Shown here one piece after another: positions 27,044 to 35,169 of a DNA stretch of 64,000 nucleotides. How positions within the stretch are numbered: the first letter of the stretch is position 1; the number at the start of each line of letters is the position of its first letter. Origin of the DNA: Deltaproteobacteria bacterium HGW-Deltaproteobacteria-15 (GTDB lineage: Bacteria > Desulfobacterota > DSM-4660 > Desulfatiglandales > HGW-15); assembly GCA_002840535.1 (NCBI GenBank), contig PHBH01000040.1, positions 47,914 to 111,913 of the forward strand, in the 5' to 3' direction. A program made the position numbers and the translations under genes. Under the pieces are notes generated by a model. That model did no database searches. It was not told the origin of the DNA and saw only the letters and a program-made list of their open reading frames with translations.

Positions 27044-27492
27044 ATTTCCAGCCTTTTTAGGTTCACGCCTGCCTCGGCCAGCATCTGGTCCGACAGGGCA
27101 TCTTCATATCCATCCAGAAAATAAATCTCTTTAATCCCCGCATTGATGAGCATCTTGGAGCATATGGCACAAGGCTTGTTGGTACAGAAAAGGACAGCCC
27201 CGTTGATGGAGATGCCATGGTAAGCCGCCTGGATGATCACATTCTGCTCCGCGTGCAGTCCCCTGCAGAGTTCGTGTCGTGTCCCCGACGGGATGGAAGA
27301 GTTCTCCCTCAGGCAACCCACTTCCTCGCAATGTTTCAATCCGGCCGGAGCGCCGTTGTATCCTGTAGCAAGGATCCTCTTTTCCTTGACCAGGACTGCC
27401 CCGACGCTTCGCCTGATGCATGTGGATCTCTTGGCCACCAGCCTGGTAATCGCCATGAAGTATTCCTGCCATGACGGTCTGTTCAGAGACAA
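27040..27492 (-). CDS. dCMP deaminase (ComEB-like)
   Basis: The 150-residue cytidine/deoxycytidylate deaminase has the zinc motif GLHAEQNVI and the second half NKPCAICSKMLINAGI, plus an additional Cys/His-bearing stretch (GCLRENSSIPSGTRHELCRG) typical of dCMP deaminases. It converts dCMP to dUMP, feeding thymidylate synthesis. It overlaps nrdR by 4 bp. Confidence 0.93.
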   Translation of the reverse strand: MSLNRPSWQEYFMAITRLVAKRSTCIRRSVGAVLVKEKRILATGYNGAPAGLKHCEEVGCLRENSSIPSGTRHELCRGLHAEQNVIIQAAYHGISINGAVLFCTNKPCAICSKMLINAGIKEIYFLDGYEDALSDQMLAEAGVNLKRLEI

Positions 27493-27509
27493 TGACTTAC
27501 CTCCGCATC

Positions 27510-27563
27510 ATTTGTCGTTTGTCATTTGTCAGTGGTCATTTATCAATGACAAATCAACAAACG
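27510..27563. repeat. TTTGTCA heptamer inverted repeat
   Basis: TTTGTCG TTTGTCA TTTGTCA-type heptamers (27510-27545) face TGACAAATCAACAAACG (27546-27563) in the short gap between rpiB and the deaminase gene. Confidence 0.7.
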
Positions 27564-27569
27564 GGTCTC

Positions 27570-28001
27570 TCAGCATTCTATCTGATCGATCCTCGGCTTG
27601 TGACGGCCCCCTTCAAAGGGGGTTTTCAGAAAAACCTCGAGGATCTCAAGAGCCAACCCGACCCCGAGAACCCTCCCGCCCAAGGCAAGGATGTTCGCAT
27701 CGTTATGGAGCCTGCTCATCCTGGCGGAATAGAGATCGAGGCAGAGCGCGGCACGCACGCCGGCATGCCGGTTGGCGGTCATGCTCATCCCGATGCCGGT
27801 TCCACATACGAGTATCCCCCGTTCATATTCGCCTTTTTCCACGGCAGCGGCCACCTGATGGGCGATCCTGGGGTAGTCGATGGATTCCCTGTTGAAAGCA
27901 CCGATATCCGTCACCCTGTGGATGCCGATCTTCTGCAGGTAGGATTTGCACTCCTCTTTCAGGTCATATCCGGCATGGTCAGATCCGATGATGATGTTCA
28001 T
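27570..28001 (-). CDS. rpiB: Ribose-5-phosphate isomerase B
   Basis: A 143-residue RpiB/LacAB-family enzyme: IIIGSDHAGYDLKEE at the start, GILVCGTGIGMSMTANRHAG (anion-hole and Cys region) and NDANILALGGRVLG. It interconverts ribose 5-phosphate and ribulose 5-phosphate, which also supplies RibBA substrate. In related genomes rpiB often lies between fabF and the nrdR-rib genes (established knowledge); here it keeps the nrdR-rib side only. Confidence 0.96.
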   Translation of the reverse strand: MNIIIGSDHAGYDLKEECKSYLQKIGIHRVTDIGAFNRESIDYPRIAHQVAAAVEKGEYERGILVCGTGIGMSMTANRHAGVRAALCLDLYSARMSRLHNDANILALGGRVLGVGLALEILEVFLKTPFEGGRHKPRIDQIEC

Positions 28002-28130
28002 GAGGGACAGATGCTCTCCTTTGAATGTTCTCGAACCGGAGCAAGGGCCAACGCTCGCCGGGAGTGTATAAAAACGGACCGCAGCCTGTCAATTCTTTAA
28101 GTTATCGAAGTGAGAGCAGGAATTGAAGGT

Positions 28131-28838
28131 CTAGATTTGGATGGAAGGCTGGCTCGGCGACAGCAGGAATGTGCGCACCCTGGCCTGACAGAACTCCTCG
28201 AGCATGGCCGCCACCCTGTCTCGCACGGCAATGACTCCAGGCTCGACCTCCTTTCCCAGTCCGTCGATATTCATCAGGATGGTGCGGGTGTCCTCTGTGA
28301 TTTTGGTGGTGTCTCCGTTGCGCCAGTTCCACCGGCGGCACATCACGTCACCTGAGCCGGTGACGTAAATCACTTCGCCGGAGAGAGGATGCTCCACCGC
28401 CTCGGGCGCACCTAGAGGAATGAAAACCTCGGACCCTTTGGCCCGGCGCAGTTCAAGGATCTTGCCGGCCCGATCGAGATCATCGCCCCCGACCGGCATC
28501 AGGGAGGCTATGGAATTGTAGTTCATGATCGCCACAACTTTGTTTATGAAGGGGACTCTGGTTCCCGCTTTCTGAACCCTCTTCAGGAGCGAAGCATGGG
28601 CAGGGGGGAATTTGTTCGGGTTGGATCCGAAAGACCTGTGGGCATCGCTCCACACCTGGATGCGGGGATCCGTCTTCAAATCGATCGGCTCCCTCCCCCT
28701 CTCTTCCACTACCCGATCCAGCATGCTCCCCAGTTTTTCGGAGACTCCGTGGTTATCCATGTTTTCGGCGGCTACGAGGCCTCTTCGAAAGGTGGGGAAG
28801 AGAGTGAATATTTCAGGATGCACACGGATCTCGCTCAT
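28131..28838 (-). CDS. B3/B4 tRNA-synthetase-like domain protein
   Basis: The 235-residue stand-alone B3/B4 domain (the editing-type domain of phenylalanyl-tRNA synthetase beta) is recognised by SDAHRSFGSNPNKFPPAHAS, VPFINKVVAIMNYNSIASLM, PVGGDDLD and GEVIYVTGSGDVMCRRWNWR. Family members are proposed to hydrolyse mischarged tRNA or bind amino acids; the activity is not proven. Its first codons overlap the FHA-GAF gene stop by 4 bp, so the two are cotranslated. Confidence 0.85.
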   Translation of the reverse strand: MSEIRVHPEIFTLFPTFRRGLVAAENMDNHGVSEKLGSMLDRVVEERGREPIDLKTDPRIQVWSDAHRSFGSNPNKFPPAHASLLKRVQKAGTRVPFINKVVAIMNYNSIASLMPVGGDDLDRAGKILELRRAKGSEVFIPLGAPEAVEHPLSGEVIYVTGSGDVMCRRWNWRNGDTTKITEDTRTILMNIDGLGKEVEPGVIAVRDRVAAMLEEFCQARVRTFLLSPSQPSIQI

Positions 28839-29737
28839 TTCTCGTTTCTCGAAGCCCCCTTACCCGCATTGGAATAAAGCAATGCATTGTGGATCGCATG
28901 GGCCGCCGGGATGCTCAATGCCTTAAAAAACGATAGATCGTCTTTCCTGAATCCGTTCGAATCGACCACTGAATCCACGTAAATGACGCCCCTCAACTGT
29001 GACCTGTTCAGCAGGGGCACGCACATGACCGATTTGATGCCTGCAACCCTGAGCGCGTCCGAGAGAACCTGATCTTTGCCCATGACCATGAGCTCGCTGC
29101 CTCTCGCGATGACCTGATCCACGACCTCCTGGCAGTATGTGCCTCCCTTGATGCCTTCTCTGGCCTTGAAAACAACCTTGGAAATTTTTCCTTTTTTTTG
29201 AGAATCGAGAAGGATGATTGCGCCCCTGTCGATTCTCTTGAGGAGTGTCAGGATGCTGTCCAGGATGCGGTCCAGCACATCACCAAGGTCCAGGGAATAG
29301 GTGAGGAATCTGGAGACGTTTCTCAAGAGCTCCATGTTCTTCTCAATCGCCCTTGTTCTATGCTTCGTCCGTTCAGGGCCGCTCCTTTTCTCGTCGCTCG
29401 GGATGGAAAGGGATTTCACGGTATTGAGGATGTCATCGGAACAACGCTCACCAACACAAAAAACGCTCATTCCTATGACAACCGGCACCCCTTCCGGAAG
29501 TTCCACATCTACGCCGGACCTGATCAGGTTTCCATCCACAAAAGTCCCATTGTCGCTACCAAGATCTTTCAGAAAGTACTTCTCGCCTTTTTTGAGGACA
29601 GTCAAGTGGTTCCGGGAGATGAATCGGTCCTTGATCTGAATTTCATTCTCAGGAGTCTTGCCGATGTGGGTCGTATCCCCTTGAAGCTCGAAGGATCGCC
29701 CTATTTCCGGCCCGCTCACCACATACAGCCTGTACAT
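28835..29737 (-). CDS. FHA-GAF domain signalling protein
   Basis: The 300-residue protein has an N-terminal FHA domain (residues 1-100; IGKTPENEIQIKDRFISRNH, then GSDNGTFVDG) that binds phosphothreonine. A linker leads to a C-terminal GAF domain (about 140-295; RGAIILLDSQ, KSVMCVPLLNRSQLRGVIYV) for a small ligand. The start at 29737 is fixed by AAGGAGG; a longer frame exists without a ribosome site. It likely reads out Ser/Thr phosphorylation, but no kinase gene is nearby. It overlaps the B3/B4 gene by 4 bp. Confidence 0.85.
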   Translation of the reverse strand: MYRLYVVSGPEIGRSFELQGDTTHIGKTPENEIQIKDRFISRNHLTVLKKGEKYFLKDLGSDNGTFVDGNLIRSGVDVELPEGVPVVIGMSVFCVGERCSDDILNTVKSLSIPSDEKRSGPERTKHRTRAIEKNMELLRNVSRFLTYSLDLGDVLDRILDSILTLLKRIDRGAIILLDSQKKGKISKVVFKAREGIKGGTYCQEVVDQVIARGSELMVMGKDQVLSDALRVAGIKSVMCVPLLNRSQLRGVIYVDSVVDSNGFRKDDLSFFKALSIPAAHAIHNALLYSNAGKGASRNEK

Positions 29738-30181
29738 CGGTCCTCCTTCCTGCCCGACTATGTTTTGCCAGGTTGTCATATTCTCTTGCCCTTTTGCGGA
29801 AAGAGCACCGGACAACCGGATGTCTCTTCCGGGAGAGATTGAAACCAATGCACTTTTTACATCCAGGAAGACGACTTGCGATATGAAACAGGAATGAAAT
29901 CCGAAAGAACAAGGATGTGGTTGTTATACATCATGGGCTCGGGCTCAGTCAACAAGGACTGAATCCGCGCTTCGGCTCATTTCTTCTCTTTCATTCGATG
30001 TTCGATGTTGGACGTTCATCTTTTAAGCTAGTCGTTTCCCCTTGCTGATCTCTGGTCTCTGGTTTTTTTCATTCGATGTTGGACGTTCGATGTTCGATGT
30101 TGGACGTTCATCTTTTAAATTAGTCGTTTCCCCTTGCTGACCTCTTTCCTGAAAGCGACCGCCTGAGATATACTATAGTGC
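29738..30181. other. Intergenic region dominated by repeats
   Basis: About 440 bp between divergent genes. The part to 29990 shows no gene; 29991-30146 is the tandem repeat listed separately. No clear promoter was picked. Confidence 0.4.
29991..30146. repeat. Two tandem copies of a 60-75 bp unit built on TTCGATG/TTGGACG heptamers
   Basis: Each copy consists of TTCGATG and TTGGACG heptamers followed by a shared tail (TTCATCTTTTAA, then TAGTCGTTTCCCCTTGCTGA, then CTCT). Copy one is 29991-30053 and copy two 30070-30146; the second has two more heptamers. Related heptamers occur near 38.7, 38.9 and 43.5 kb. Confidence 0.8.
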
Positions 30182-30484
30182 ATGGACAAAGATCAAAAGA
30201 CACCGGACGAGTTCCCCAGGAAAGTGAAAGTGAAAGCCTATTCCGGGTATAAGGCCAATGAAAGGCCGCTTTCGTTTATCATGGAACGAGAAGAAATCGA
30301 GGTGGAAGAAATCATCGACCGCTGGTATGGAGTGGAAAGCGATTATTTCAAGGTTCTTGGACAGGATGGGATGGTGTACATCCTGAAGTGGCACAGACTT
30401 CTGGACGTATGGCTCGCCGTGAAGAAGATGCAGGATACAAGTTTCAGGACACAGGATGCACGATGCAGGAATCAGAATTCTTGA
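30182..30484 (+). CDS. Small conserved protein of unknown function
   Basis: The 100-residue soluble protein has a core KVKVKAYSGYKANERPLSF, then EEIIDRWYGVESDYFKVLGQ and GMVYILKWHR. I recall similar small proteins annotated only as hypothetical or cytoplasmic in Deltaproteobacteria; the function is unknown. The native protein probably ends near residue 80. The last 20 residues (MQDTSFRTQDARCRNQNS) are encoded by a heptamer repeat (ATGCAGG, ATACAAG, TTTCAGG, ACACAGG) and the stop codon lies in the palindromic element that follows. Confidence 0.6.
   Translation: MDKDQKTPDEFPRKVKVKAYSGYKANERPLSFIMEREEIEVEEIIDRWYGVESDYFKVLGQDGMVYILKWHRLLDVWLAVKKMQDTSFRTQDARCRNQNS
30428..30476 (+). repeat. ATGCAGG-type heptamer array at the end of the small gene
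   Basis: Seven consecutive 7-nt units of the form NNNCAGG / ATACAAG / ATGCACG are in phase, and are translated as the C-terminus of the preceding gene. Confidence 0.7.
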
Positions 30485-30639
30485 GGTCGAAGATTCTCCT
30501 CGCTTCGCTCGGAGTCCCACCCCTTCGGGGCGGTACCCGTTTTCCCTGCAGCTTATTAGTAGCGAAGCGGAAAATGGGGTCCCGCTTGCGGGGTGTTCGA
30601 GCGTAGCGAAGCGGAAATCCCGTTAGCGGGGCTGCAGGA
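30481..30639 (+). repeat. Modular palindromic element, copy 1
   Basis: A 159-bp element starting TTGAGGTCGAAGATTC and ending GCTGCAGG. It contains GC-rich hairpin modules in a row: CTCCTCGCTTCGCTCGGAG, CCACCCCTTCGGGGCGG, CCCGCTTGCGGGG and CCCGTTAGCGGGG. A closely similar copy lies in opposite orientation at 49475-49676. It carries no open frame and could be a non-autonomous mobile element or a structured RNA. Confidence 0.75.
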
Positions 30640-30642
30640 GCT

Positions 30643-31716
30643 TCAATCCGGCATCTGTTCTTTAGACGTGTACACCCAATTATAGTTGATAGGTCGGAGG
30701 GTAAAGAAGCCGTCCTTTGGGTGCAGGAATTCATCTTTCAGCTTCAGCCAGTTATAAGCGGGTCTCGGCCTTCTGAGCCTGCCGTCTTCAGGGGGCTTCG
30801 CAAAGGCGGTATAGCCGTAAACGGCCTCTGAAATCCCCACGTAGTACCCTTCTGCCGGATAGAGGTAGGATGACTTGAAGGTTTCCACCTCCATGCCCTC
30901 TTTTTGGGCCAAGGCGGTGAGTTGTTTTTCGTTGAGCTGGATGAGAAAGAACTTGGAAACCCCTCTTTCAGAATACTTGACCATGCTCCGGGACTCGGAA
31001 CTGGATACAAAAATTGTGGATATAAAATCCATCCGACGCAGGAGCTGCGCAGCAATCAGCGCTGCGGTGCGCCTGCCGCCGACACTGTGATGGCAGGCAT
31101 AGTACTCGAAAAGCTTGTTTTGAAGGATATGGGCCTCCTTGTCCCCATTCTCATACAGATTGTTCTGGATGTACCTTAGCCATCTGCATAGATCCTCTGC
31201 TGCGTCTGCAATCGGCCAATCGATTTTCACGTGAAAGTGGGTAAGAGAATAACGATTCCTTTTTTTCACGGTTGCATCCTGCTGTACGAGCAGGGCATAA
31301 TCCACATCGAGGAGGTCTTCCACGAAATCAAGGAACTTGGGTTCATCGAAATACCGAAGATTGGTATGGTAATTCTTGGCCAGTGAAAACTCGGCAAGGT
31401 ATTCCACGTTCTTCTTGATGACTTTGTTTTCCGGGAAGAAACGGAGATGGTTTTTCAGCTCCGAATTGATGGTCCCTTCGCAGAAGATCACGATGAAAGT
31501 GTTGTAGAAATCCGATTCCTTCTCCATCTTTTTAGATTTCGGCTTGAGTTCGCTCTTTTCGAGAAAGTTGTACTCGACCCCGTTTTTCAGAAAATTGTAA
31601 AAGGAATCGATGAGGGAGATCTTCATCAATCTCGCCTCGAGCGTGTCCCTCAGGATTTCATAGAGAGATCTGCGAAGCTTCTCATAAGAATTGAGTCTTT
31701 CCCGGTAAGTCCACAT
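30643..31716 (-). CDS. Protein of unknown function (357 aa)
   Basis: A soluble, charged protein that I do not recognise. The N-terminal third is helix-rich (TYRERLNSYEKLRRSLYEIL), followed by an acidic/aromatic middle (YFDEPKFLDFVEDLLDVDYA) and a conserved-looking FYACHH/GGRRTAALIAAQLLRRMDF region. There is no signal peptide or membrane segment. The end lies 3 bp from the palindromic element. It has its own upstream gap and is divergent from yceD. Composition and codon use look like the neighbours. Confidence 0.6.
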   Translation of the reverse strand: MWTYRERLNSYEKLRRSLYEILRDTLEARLMKISLIDSFYNFLKNGVEYNFLEKSELKPKSKKMEKESDFYNTFIVIFCEGTINSELKNHLRFFPENKVIKKNVEYLAEFSLAKNYHTNLRYFDEPKFLDFVEDLLDVDYALLVQQDATVKKRNRYSLTHFHVKIDWPIADAAEDLCRWLRYIQNNLYENGDKEAHILQNKLFEYYACHHSVGGRRTAALIAAQLLRRMDFISTIFVSSSESRSMVKYSERGVSKFFLIQLNEKQLTALAQKEGMEVETFKSSYLYPAEGYYVGISEAVYGYTAFAKPPEDGRLRRPRPAYNWLKLKDEFLHPKDGFFTLRPINYNWVYTSKEQMPD

Positions 31717-31950
31717 TCGTCTTTATCCCCAAGAGCTCATTTCTTCGTGTGCCGCTCGGCAGACCGGCGGAGACGGTCTGTTTGCTGCGGTCCGATCGGG
31801 CGGGGGAGCGGTTCTGTTCGCCGCTCAGTTTGGGAAATATAGGAGGAAATCCCCGTAAGTGTCAATACAAAAAAGCAATTTCCCAAGAAGAGGACGGATA
31901 ATCGGCCGGGAAAGAGTGTTGCCCGAGACTCCTTATTCCCAGTAATTTAC

Positions 31951-31978
31951 TTGACAAACAGGACGGCTCTTATATAGG
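31951..31978 (+). promoter_or_regulatory. Promoter of the yceD-rpmF-plsX operon
   Basis: A consensus TTGACA (31951-31956) is followed 16 bp later by TATAGG (31973-31978), about 50 bp before yceD. The rest of the 31717-32025 gap holds no gene that I can see. Confidence 0.6.
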
Positions 31979-32025
31979 TATTGTTTACCCTTTTCTCAGG
32001 CCGCCTGCGCTAGACAGGGTTATCC

Positions 32026-32565
32026 ATGCGAATCGAACTGAACAAACTCCCCGATGAATCGGAACTCACTGAGGTATACGCGCCGGAGTGGTGGCGCTCC
32101 GAACAGGAGGGGGAACAGGTCCTCGGCCTGGACGGACCGCTGCAGGTGAGGCTCAAGATACTCCGGACGGGAACCAAGTACATCCTGGAAGGGGAGATGA
32201 AAGGCGGAATCAGGGTGCGATGCGATCGCTGTCTCGAGCCTTATCCTTTCGATCTGGATGCCGGTTTTCATCTGTACCTCCAAGCGACGCCCTCGGTGCA
32301 GAAAGGGGAGACAGAGGTCGAGCTGTTGGACGAAGACATGGAGGTCGAGTTCATCAGCGGAGATGAGGTGGACCTGGACGCAATTGTTCGAGAGCAGGTC
32401 TTTCTTTCCCTCCCCATGAAAAACGTATGCAGGGAATCCTGCCGTGGTTTGTGTCCGACATGCGGAGCGAACTGGAACAGGGAAACCTGTGATTGCCGGA
32501 AAGAGCCGGCCAATCCAGCCTTTCAGAAGCTCAAGACTCTCAAGACCAACGATTCGAAGAGGTAA
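32026..32565 (+). CDS. yceD: YceD/DUF177 family protein
   Basis: The 179-residue protein has the DUF177 signature: VRCDRCLEPYPFDLDAGF with a CxxC, and a second Cys cluster CRESCRGLCPTCGANWNRET near the C-terminus. YceD is nearly always encoded just before rpmF and is linked to 23S rRNA / L32 accumulation; the molecular role is not settled. It is 3 bp upstream of rpmF. Confidence 0.93.
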   Translation: MRIELNKLPDESELTEVYAPEWWRSEQEGEQVLGLDGPLQVRLKILRTGTKYILEGEMKGGIRVRCDRCLEPYPFDLDAGFHLYLQATPSVQKGETEVELLDEDMEVEFISGDEVDLDAIVREQVFLSLPMKNVCRESCRGLCPTCGANWNRETCDCRKEPANPAFQKLKTLKTNDSKR

Positions 32566-32568
32566 GTA

Positions 32569-32754
32569 ATGGCTGTACCTAAAAGGAAAAAATCGAAATC
32601 TCGTAGGGATATGCGGCGGTCGCATGACCACGCGCAACTGCCGCAGACGGTTGCATGCCCCCAGTGCAATGAACCTGTGCTGCCCCACCATGTCTGCCCT
32701 CACTGTGGGAGCTACAAGGGAAGGACCATCATCGAGAAAAAAGAAGAGAGTTGA
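32569..32754 (+). CDS. rpmF: 50S ribosomal protein L32
   Basis: A 61-residue protein beginning MAVPKRKKSKSRRDMRRSH, with a zinc-type CPQCN...CPHCG pair, the four-Cys form of L32. GAGGT precedes the ATG. It is followed by plsX after 4 bp, the standard link of ribosome and phospholipid synthesis. Confidence 0.98.
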   Translation: MAVPKRKKSKSRRDMRRSHDHAQLPQTVACPQCNEPVLPHHVCPHCGSYKGRTIIEKKEES

Positions 32755-32758
32755 AATA

Positions 32759-33760
32759 ATGAGGATCGCCGTGGACGCCATGGGTGGCGATCAAGCTCCG
32801 GAAGTGGTGATTCAAGGTGCGCTTCAGGCCGCCTCGGAGTGGGGATATGAGATCATCCTGGTGGGCCGGGAGGATGCCATCGAAGCCGGGCTTATCGGTT
32901 CTTCCGGAAGAACTCTCATTCATGTGCACCACTGCTCTGAAACCATCCTCATGGGGGAATCTCCAGTTAAAGCGGTGCGACGGAAGAAGGACTCTTCCAT
33001 TAGAGTGGCCTTCGGGCTGGTCAAAAGGGGAGAGGCCGATGCCGTGGTCAGTGCGGGCAATTCCGGCGCGGTCCTGACTGCAGCCGTTCAAGCTCTGGGC
33101 CGTATCAAAGGGGTTGACCGGCCGGCCTTTGTAGGCATATTCCCGGGCGTTCGTGGCGACGTGATTCTCATCGATGTGGGTGCCAATGTAGATTGCAGAC
33201 CCGCGCAACTGTTCCAGTTTGGAGTCATGGCCCATTCCTTTGCGCTCTCCTGCATGAACATGAAAGACCCTGAGATCGGTCTCCTCAGTATCGGTCAGGA
33301 AGGAGGCAAGGGTAACGAGCAGGTGAGACAAGCTCACGATCTTTTCATGGGGAGTCATCTTCGTTTTGCCGGCAATGTGGAAGGCCGCGACATCCTGAGT
33401 GGAAGATTCCAGATCATTGTCTGCGACGGCTTTGTAGGCAATGTGGTTCTCAAACTGGTGGAGGGGATGGCTGAGACCCTCTACCCCCTTTTGAACGACG
33501 CCATTGGGGACCGAACAGAGGGGGGAGGTTCTCTGGAGTGGTTGAAAAAGAAACTCGACTACTCCGAATATGGCGGCGCCCCTATCCTGGGGGTCAGAGG
33601 AGTGGGGATCGTCTGCCATGGCGGTTCCTCGGCCAAGGCGATCAAGAACGGTATCCGGACAGCCGCTGAATACGTGAGAAAGGATCTTCCGAACAGGCTT
33701 GCATCTCACATCGATTTATTTCGGGGCGCTCCGGGGAAACAAGTTCATGCTGCTGTCTAG
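32759..33760 (+). CDS. plsX: Phosphate acyltransferase PlsX
   Basis: The 333-residue protein starts MRIAVDAMGGDQAPEVVI and has the family blocks DAVVSAGNSGAVLTAA, LIDVGANVDCRPAQLFQFG and CDGFVGNVVLKLVEG. It makes acyl-phosphate from acyl-ACP, which PlsY uses to start phospholipid synthesis. The start is set at the ATG 4 bp after rpmF; the longer frame overlaps rpmF and is not conserved. fabH, which usually follows, is missing here. Confidence 0.97.
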   Translation: MRIAVDAMGGDQAPEVVIQGALQAASEWGYEIILVGREDAIEAGLIGSSGRTLIHVHHCSETILMGESPVKAVRRKKDSSIRVAFGLVKRGEADAVVSAGNSGAVLTAAVQALGRIKGVDRPAFVGIFPGVRGDVILIDVGANVDCRPAQLFQFGVMAHSFALSCMNMKDPEIGLLSIGQEGGKGNEQVRQAHDLFMGSHLRFAGNVEGRDILSGRFQIIVCDGFVGNVVLKLVEGMAETLYPLLNDAIGDRTEGGGSLEWLKKKLDYSEYGGAPILGVRGVGIVCHGGSSAKAIKNGIRTAAEYVRKDLPNRLASHIDLFRGAPGKQVHAAV

Positions 33761-33914
33761 CGGAAGGCTCTCCGCCCGCCCGAGCTTAGTGCTGGCGCAA
33801 GACAATGGGCAGCGGCTTTTGTTCTTATGAAGACAGGGAGCACCACAGGACCAACCCTGCGCCCAATTTCAAAGAGCTAAAGGGTTACCTTCAATCGAGT
33901 TGTTGAGGAGGAAT

Positions 33915-34661
33915 ATGAGCGACGCTTCGAGAGTTGTGGTCATCACCGGAGGTTCCAAAGGCATTGGGAGGGCGGTGGCCTTGCGGTTCGCCGTGGAAAA
34001 GCCCCGGATCATCATCGTCCACTTCGATCCCGACGAATCCGCCGTGCGGGAGACTCTCCGAAGTCTTTCGGGTTTGGGAGTCGAGGCGGAGGGTCATAAG
34101 GTGGATGTATCTTCTCACGCTGAGGTAGAAGCGTTTTTCAAGGAGGTCCTCTCGAGGCTGGGTCGGGTCGACGTGCTTGTGAATAACGCCGGCATCGTGA
34201 AGGACACCTTCTTCATGAGAATGAGCGAGGAGGAATGGGATACGGTGTTGAGAGTGAATCTCAAGAGCGTGTTTAACTGCACCCAGAGCGTAATCCGTTC
34301 CATGATCAAACAGAGGTCGGGCCGCGTCGTCAACATCTCGTCGGTTGTGGGGCAGATCGGCAACCCCGGTCAGGCCAACTACGCAGCTTCAAAAGCCGGA
34401 ATCATGGGGCTTTCGAAGACGGTTGCCAAAGAAGTGGCCGGAAGAGGAATTACGGTGAACGTTATTGCCCCGGGATTTATAAAGACCGATATGACTGCGA
34501 ACCTGCCAGAAAAGGTGAAGGAGCTTTTCCTGCAACAGATTCCCATGGGCCGTATGGGTAATCCTGAGGATGTGGCAGAGACCGTCTACTGGCTCTGTTC
34601 GGAAGGGGCCGGTTACATCACCGGACAGGTTATCCATGTGAGTGGAGGATTGTACATGTGA
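33915..34661 (+). CDS. fabG: 3-oxoacyl-ACP reductase
   Basis: The 248-residue short-chain dehydrogenase has the cofactor motif TGGSKGIGRA, NNAG near residue 90, a catalytic Ser and YAASKAG. The C-terminus has the FabG-type GQVIHVSGG. It reduces 3-oxoacyl-ACP with NADPH in fatty-acid elongation. The start is fixed by GAGGAGGAAT before ATG 33915. The 150 bp upstream hold no recognisable fabD or fabH sequence. Confidence 0.95.
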   Translation: MSDASRVVVITGGSKGIGRAVALRFAVEKPRIIIVHFDPDESAVRETLRSLSGLGVEAEGHKVDVSSHAEVEAFFKEVLSRLGRVDVLVNNAGIVKDTFFMRMSEEEWDTVLRVNLKSVFNCTQSVIRSMIKQRSGRVVNISSVVGQIGNPGQANYAASKAGIMGLSKTVAKEVAGRGITVNVIAPGFIKTDMTANLPEKVKELFLQQIPMGRMGNPEDVAETVYWLCSEGAGYITGQVIHVSGGLYM

Positions 34662-34874
34662 GAACATCTGGTGACCGTTGTCAGTTAATGGTTGACAGCG
34701 GCCCCACTTGTTGAATAAACATCCGCGCAGTGAACCCCAGTTTTCCCGAAAAGCCTGTCCCGGCCGGCATGAGTGGGGGGAGCGGAAATCCAGTAACCAT
34801 AAACCAAAACCATACACCGAACCTTGAAACGAAAATGACGATCAAAAGGACGGAAGGATAAGGAGGTACTTGAA

Positions 34875-35117
34875 ATGTCGGATATTGCCGGAAAGGTCAA
34901 GAAGATCATCTGTGAGCAACTGGATGTCGCAGAGGCTGATGTGGTCCCTACCGCATCCTTTGTAGATGACCTGGGGGCCGATTCTCTTGATCAAGTGGAA
35001 TTGATTATGGCCATGGAGGAGGAATTTGAGATTTCCATCTCCGACGAAGATGCGGAGAAAATCCTTACCGTCCAGAACGCGATCGACTATATTACCAAAG
35101 CGCTCGCCAAGAAATAG
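34875..35117 (+). CDS. acpP: Acyl carrier protein
   Basis: An 80-residue acidic four-helix protein with the phosphopantetheine site DDLGADSLDQVEL. It carries acyl chains during fatty-acid synthesis. AAGGAGG precedes the ATG. It lies 213 bp after fabG, a gap longer than usual that holds no gene. Confidence 0.98.
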   Translation: MSDIAGKVKKIICEQLDVAEADVVPTASFVDDLGADSLDQVELIMAMEEEFEISISDEDAEKILTVQNAIDYITKALAKK

Positions 35118-35122
35118 TCGAA

Positions 35123-35142
35123 CCCGGCCCGTTCGGGCCGGG
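35123..35142 (+). promoter_or_regulatory. Hairpin between acpP and fabF
   Basis: CCCGGCCC GTTC GGGCCGGG forms a perfect 8-bp stem right after the acpP stop, without a following T run. It more likely stabilises the very abundant acpP mRNA end or reduces read-through into fabF than terminates fully. Confidence 0.6.
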
Positions 35143-35169
35143 GCATAATGTCTTCAGGAAGAGGATTTT

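Noticed and set aside
30640..30660. Palindromic element as part of the 357-residue gene
   Set aside because: The gene ends 3 bp from the element and shows no repeat-derived residues at its C-terminus.
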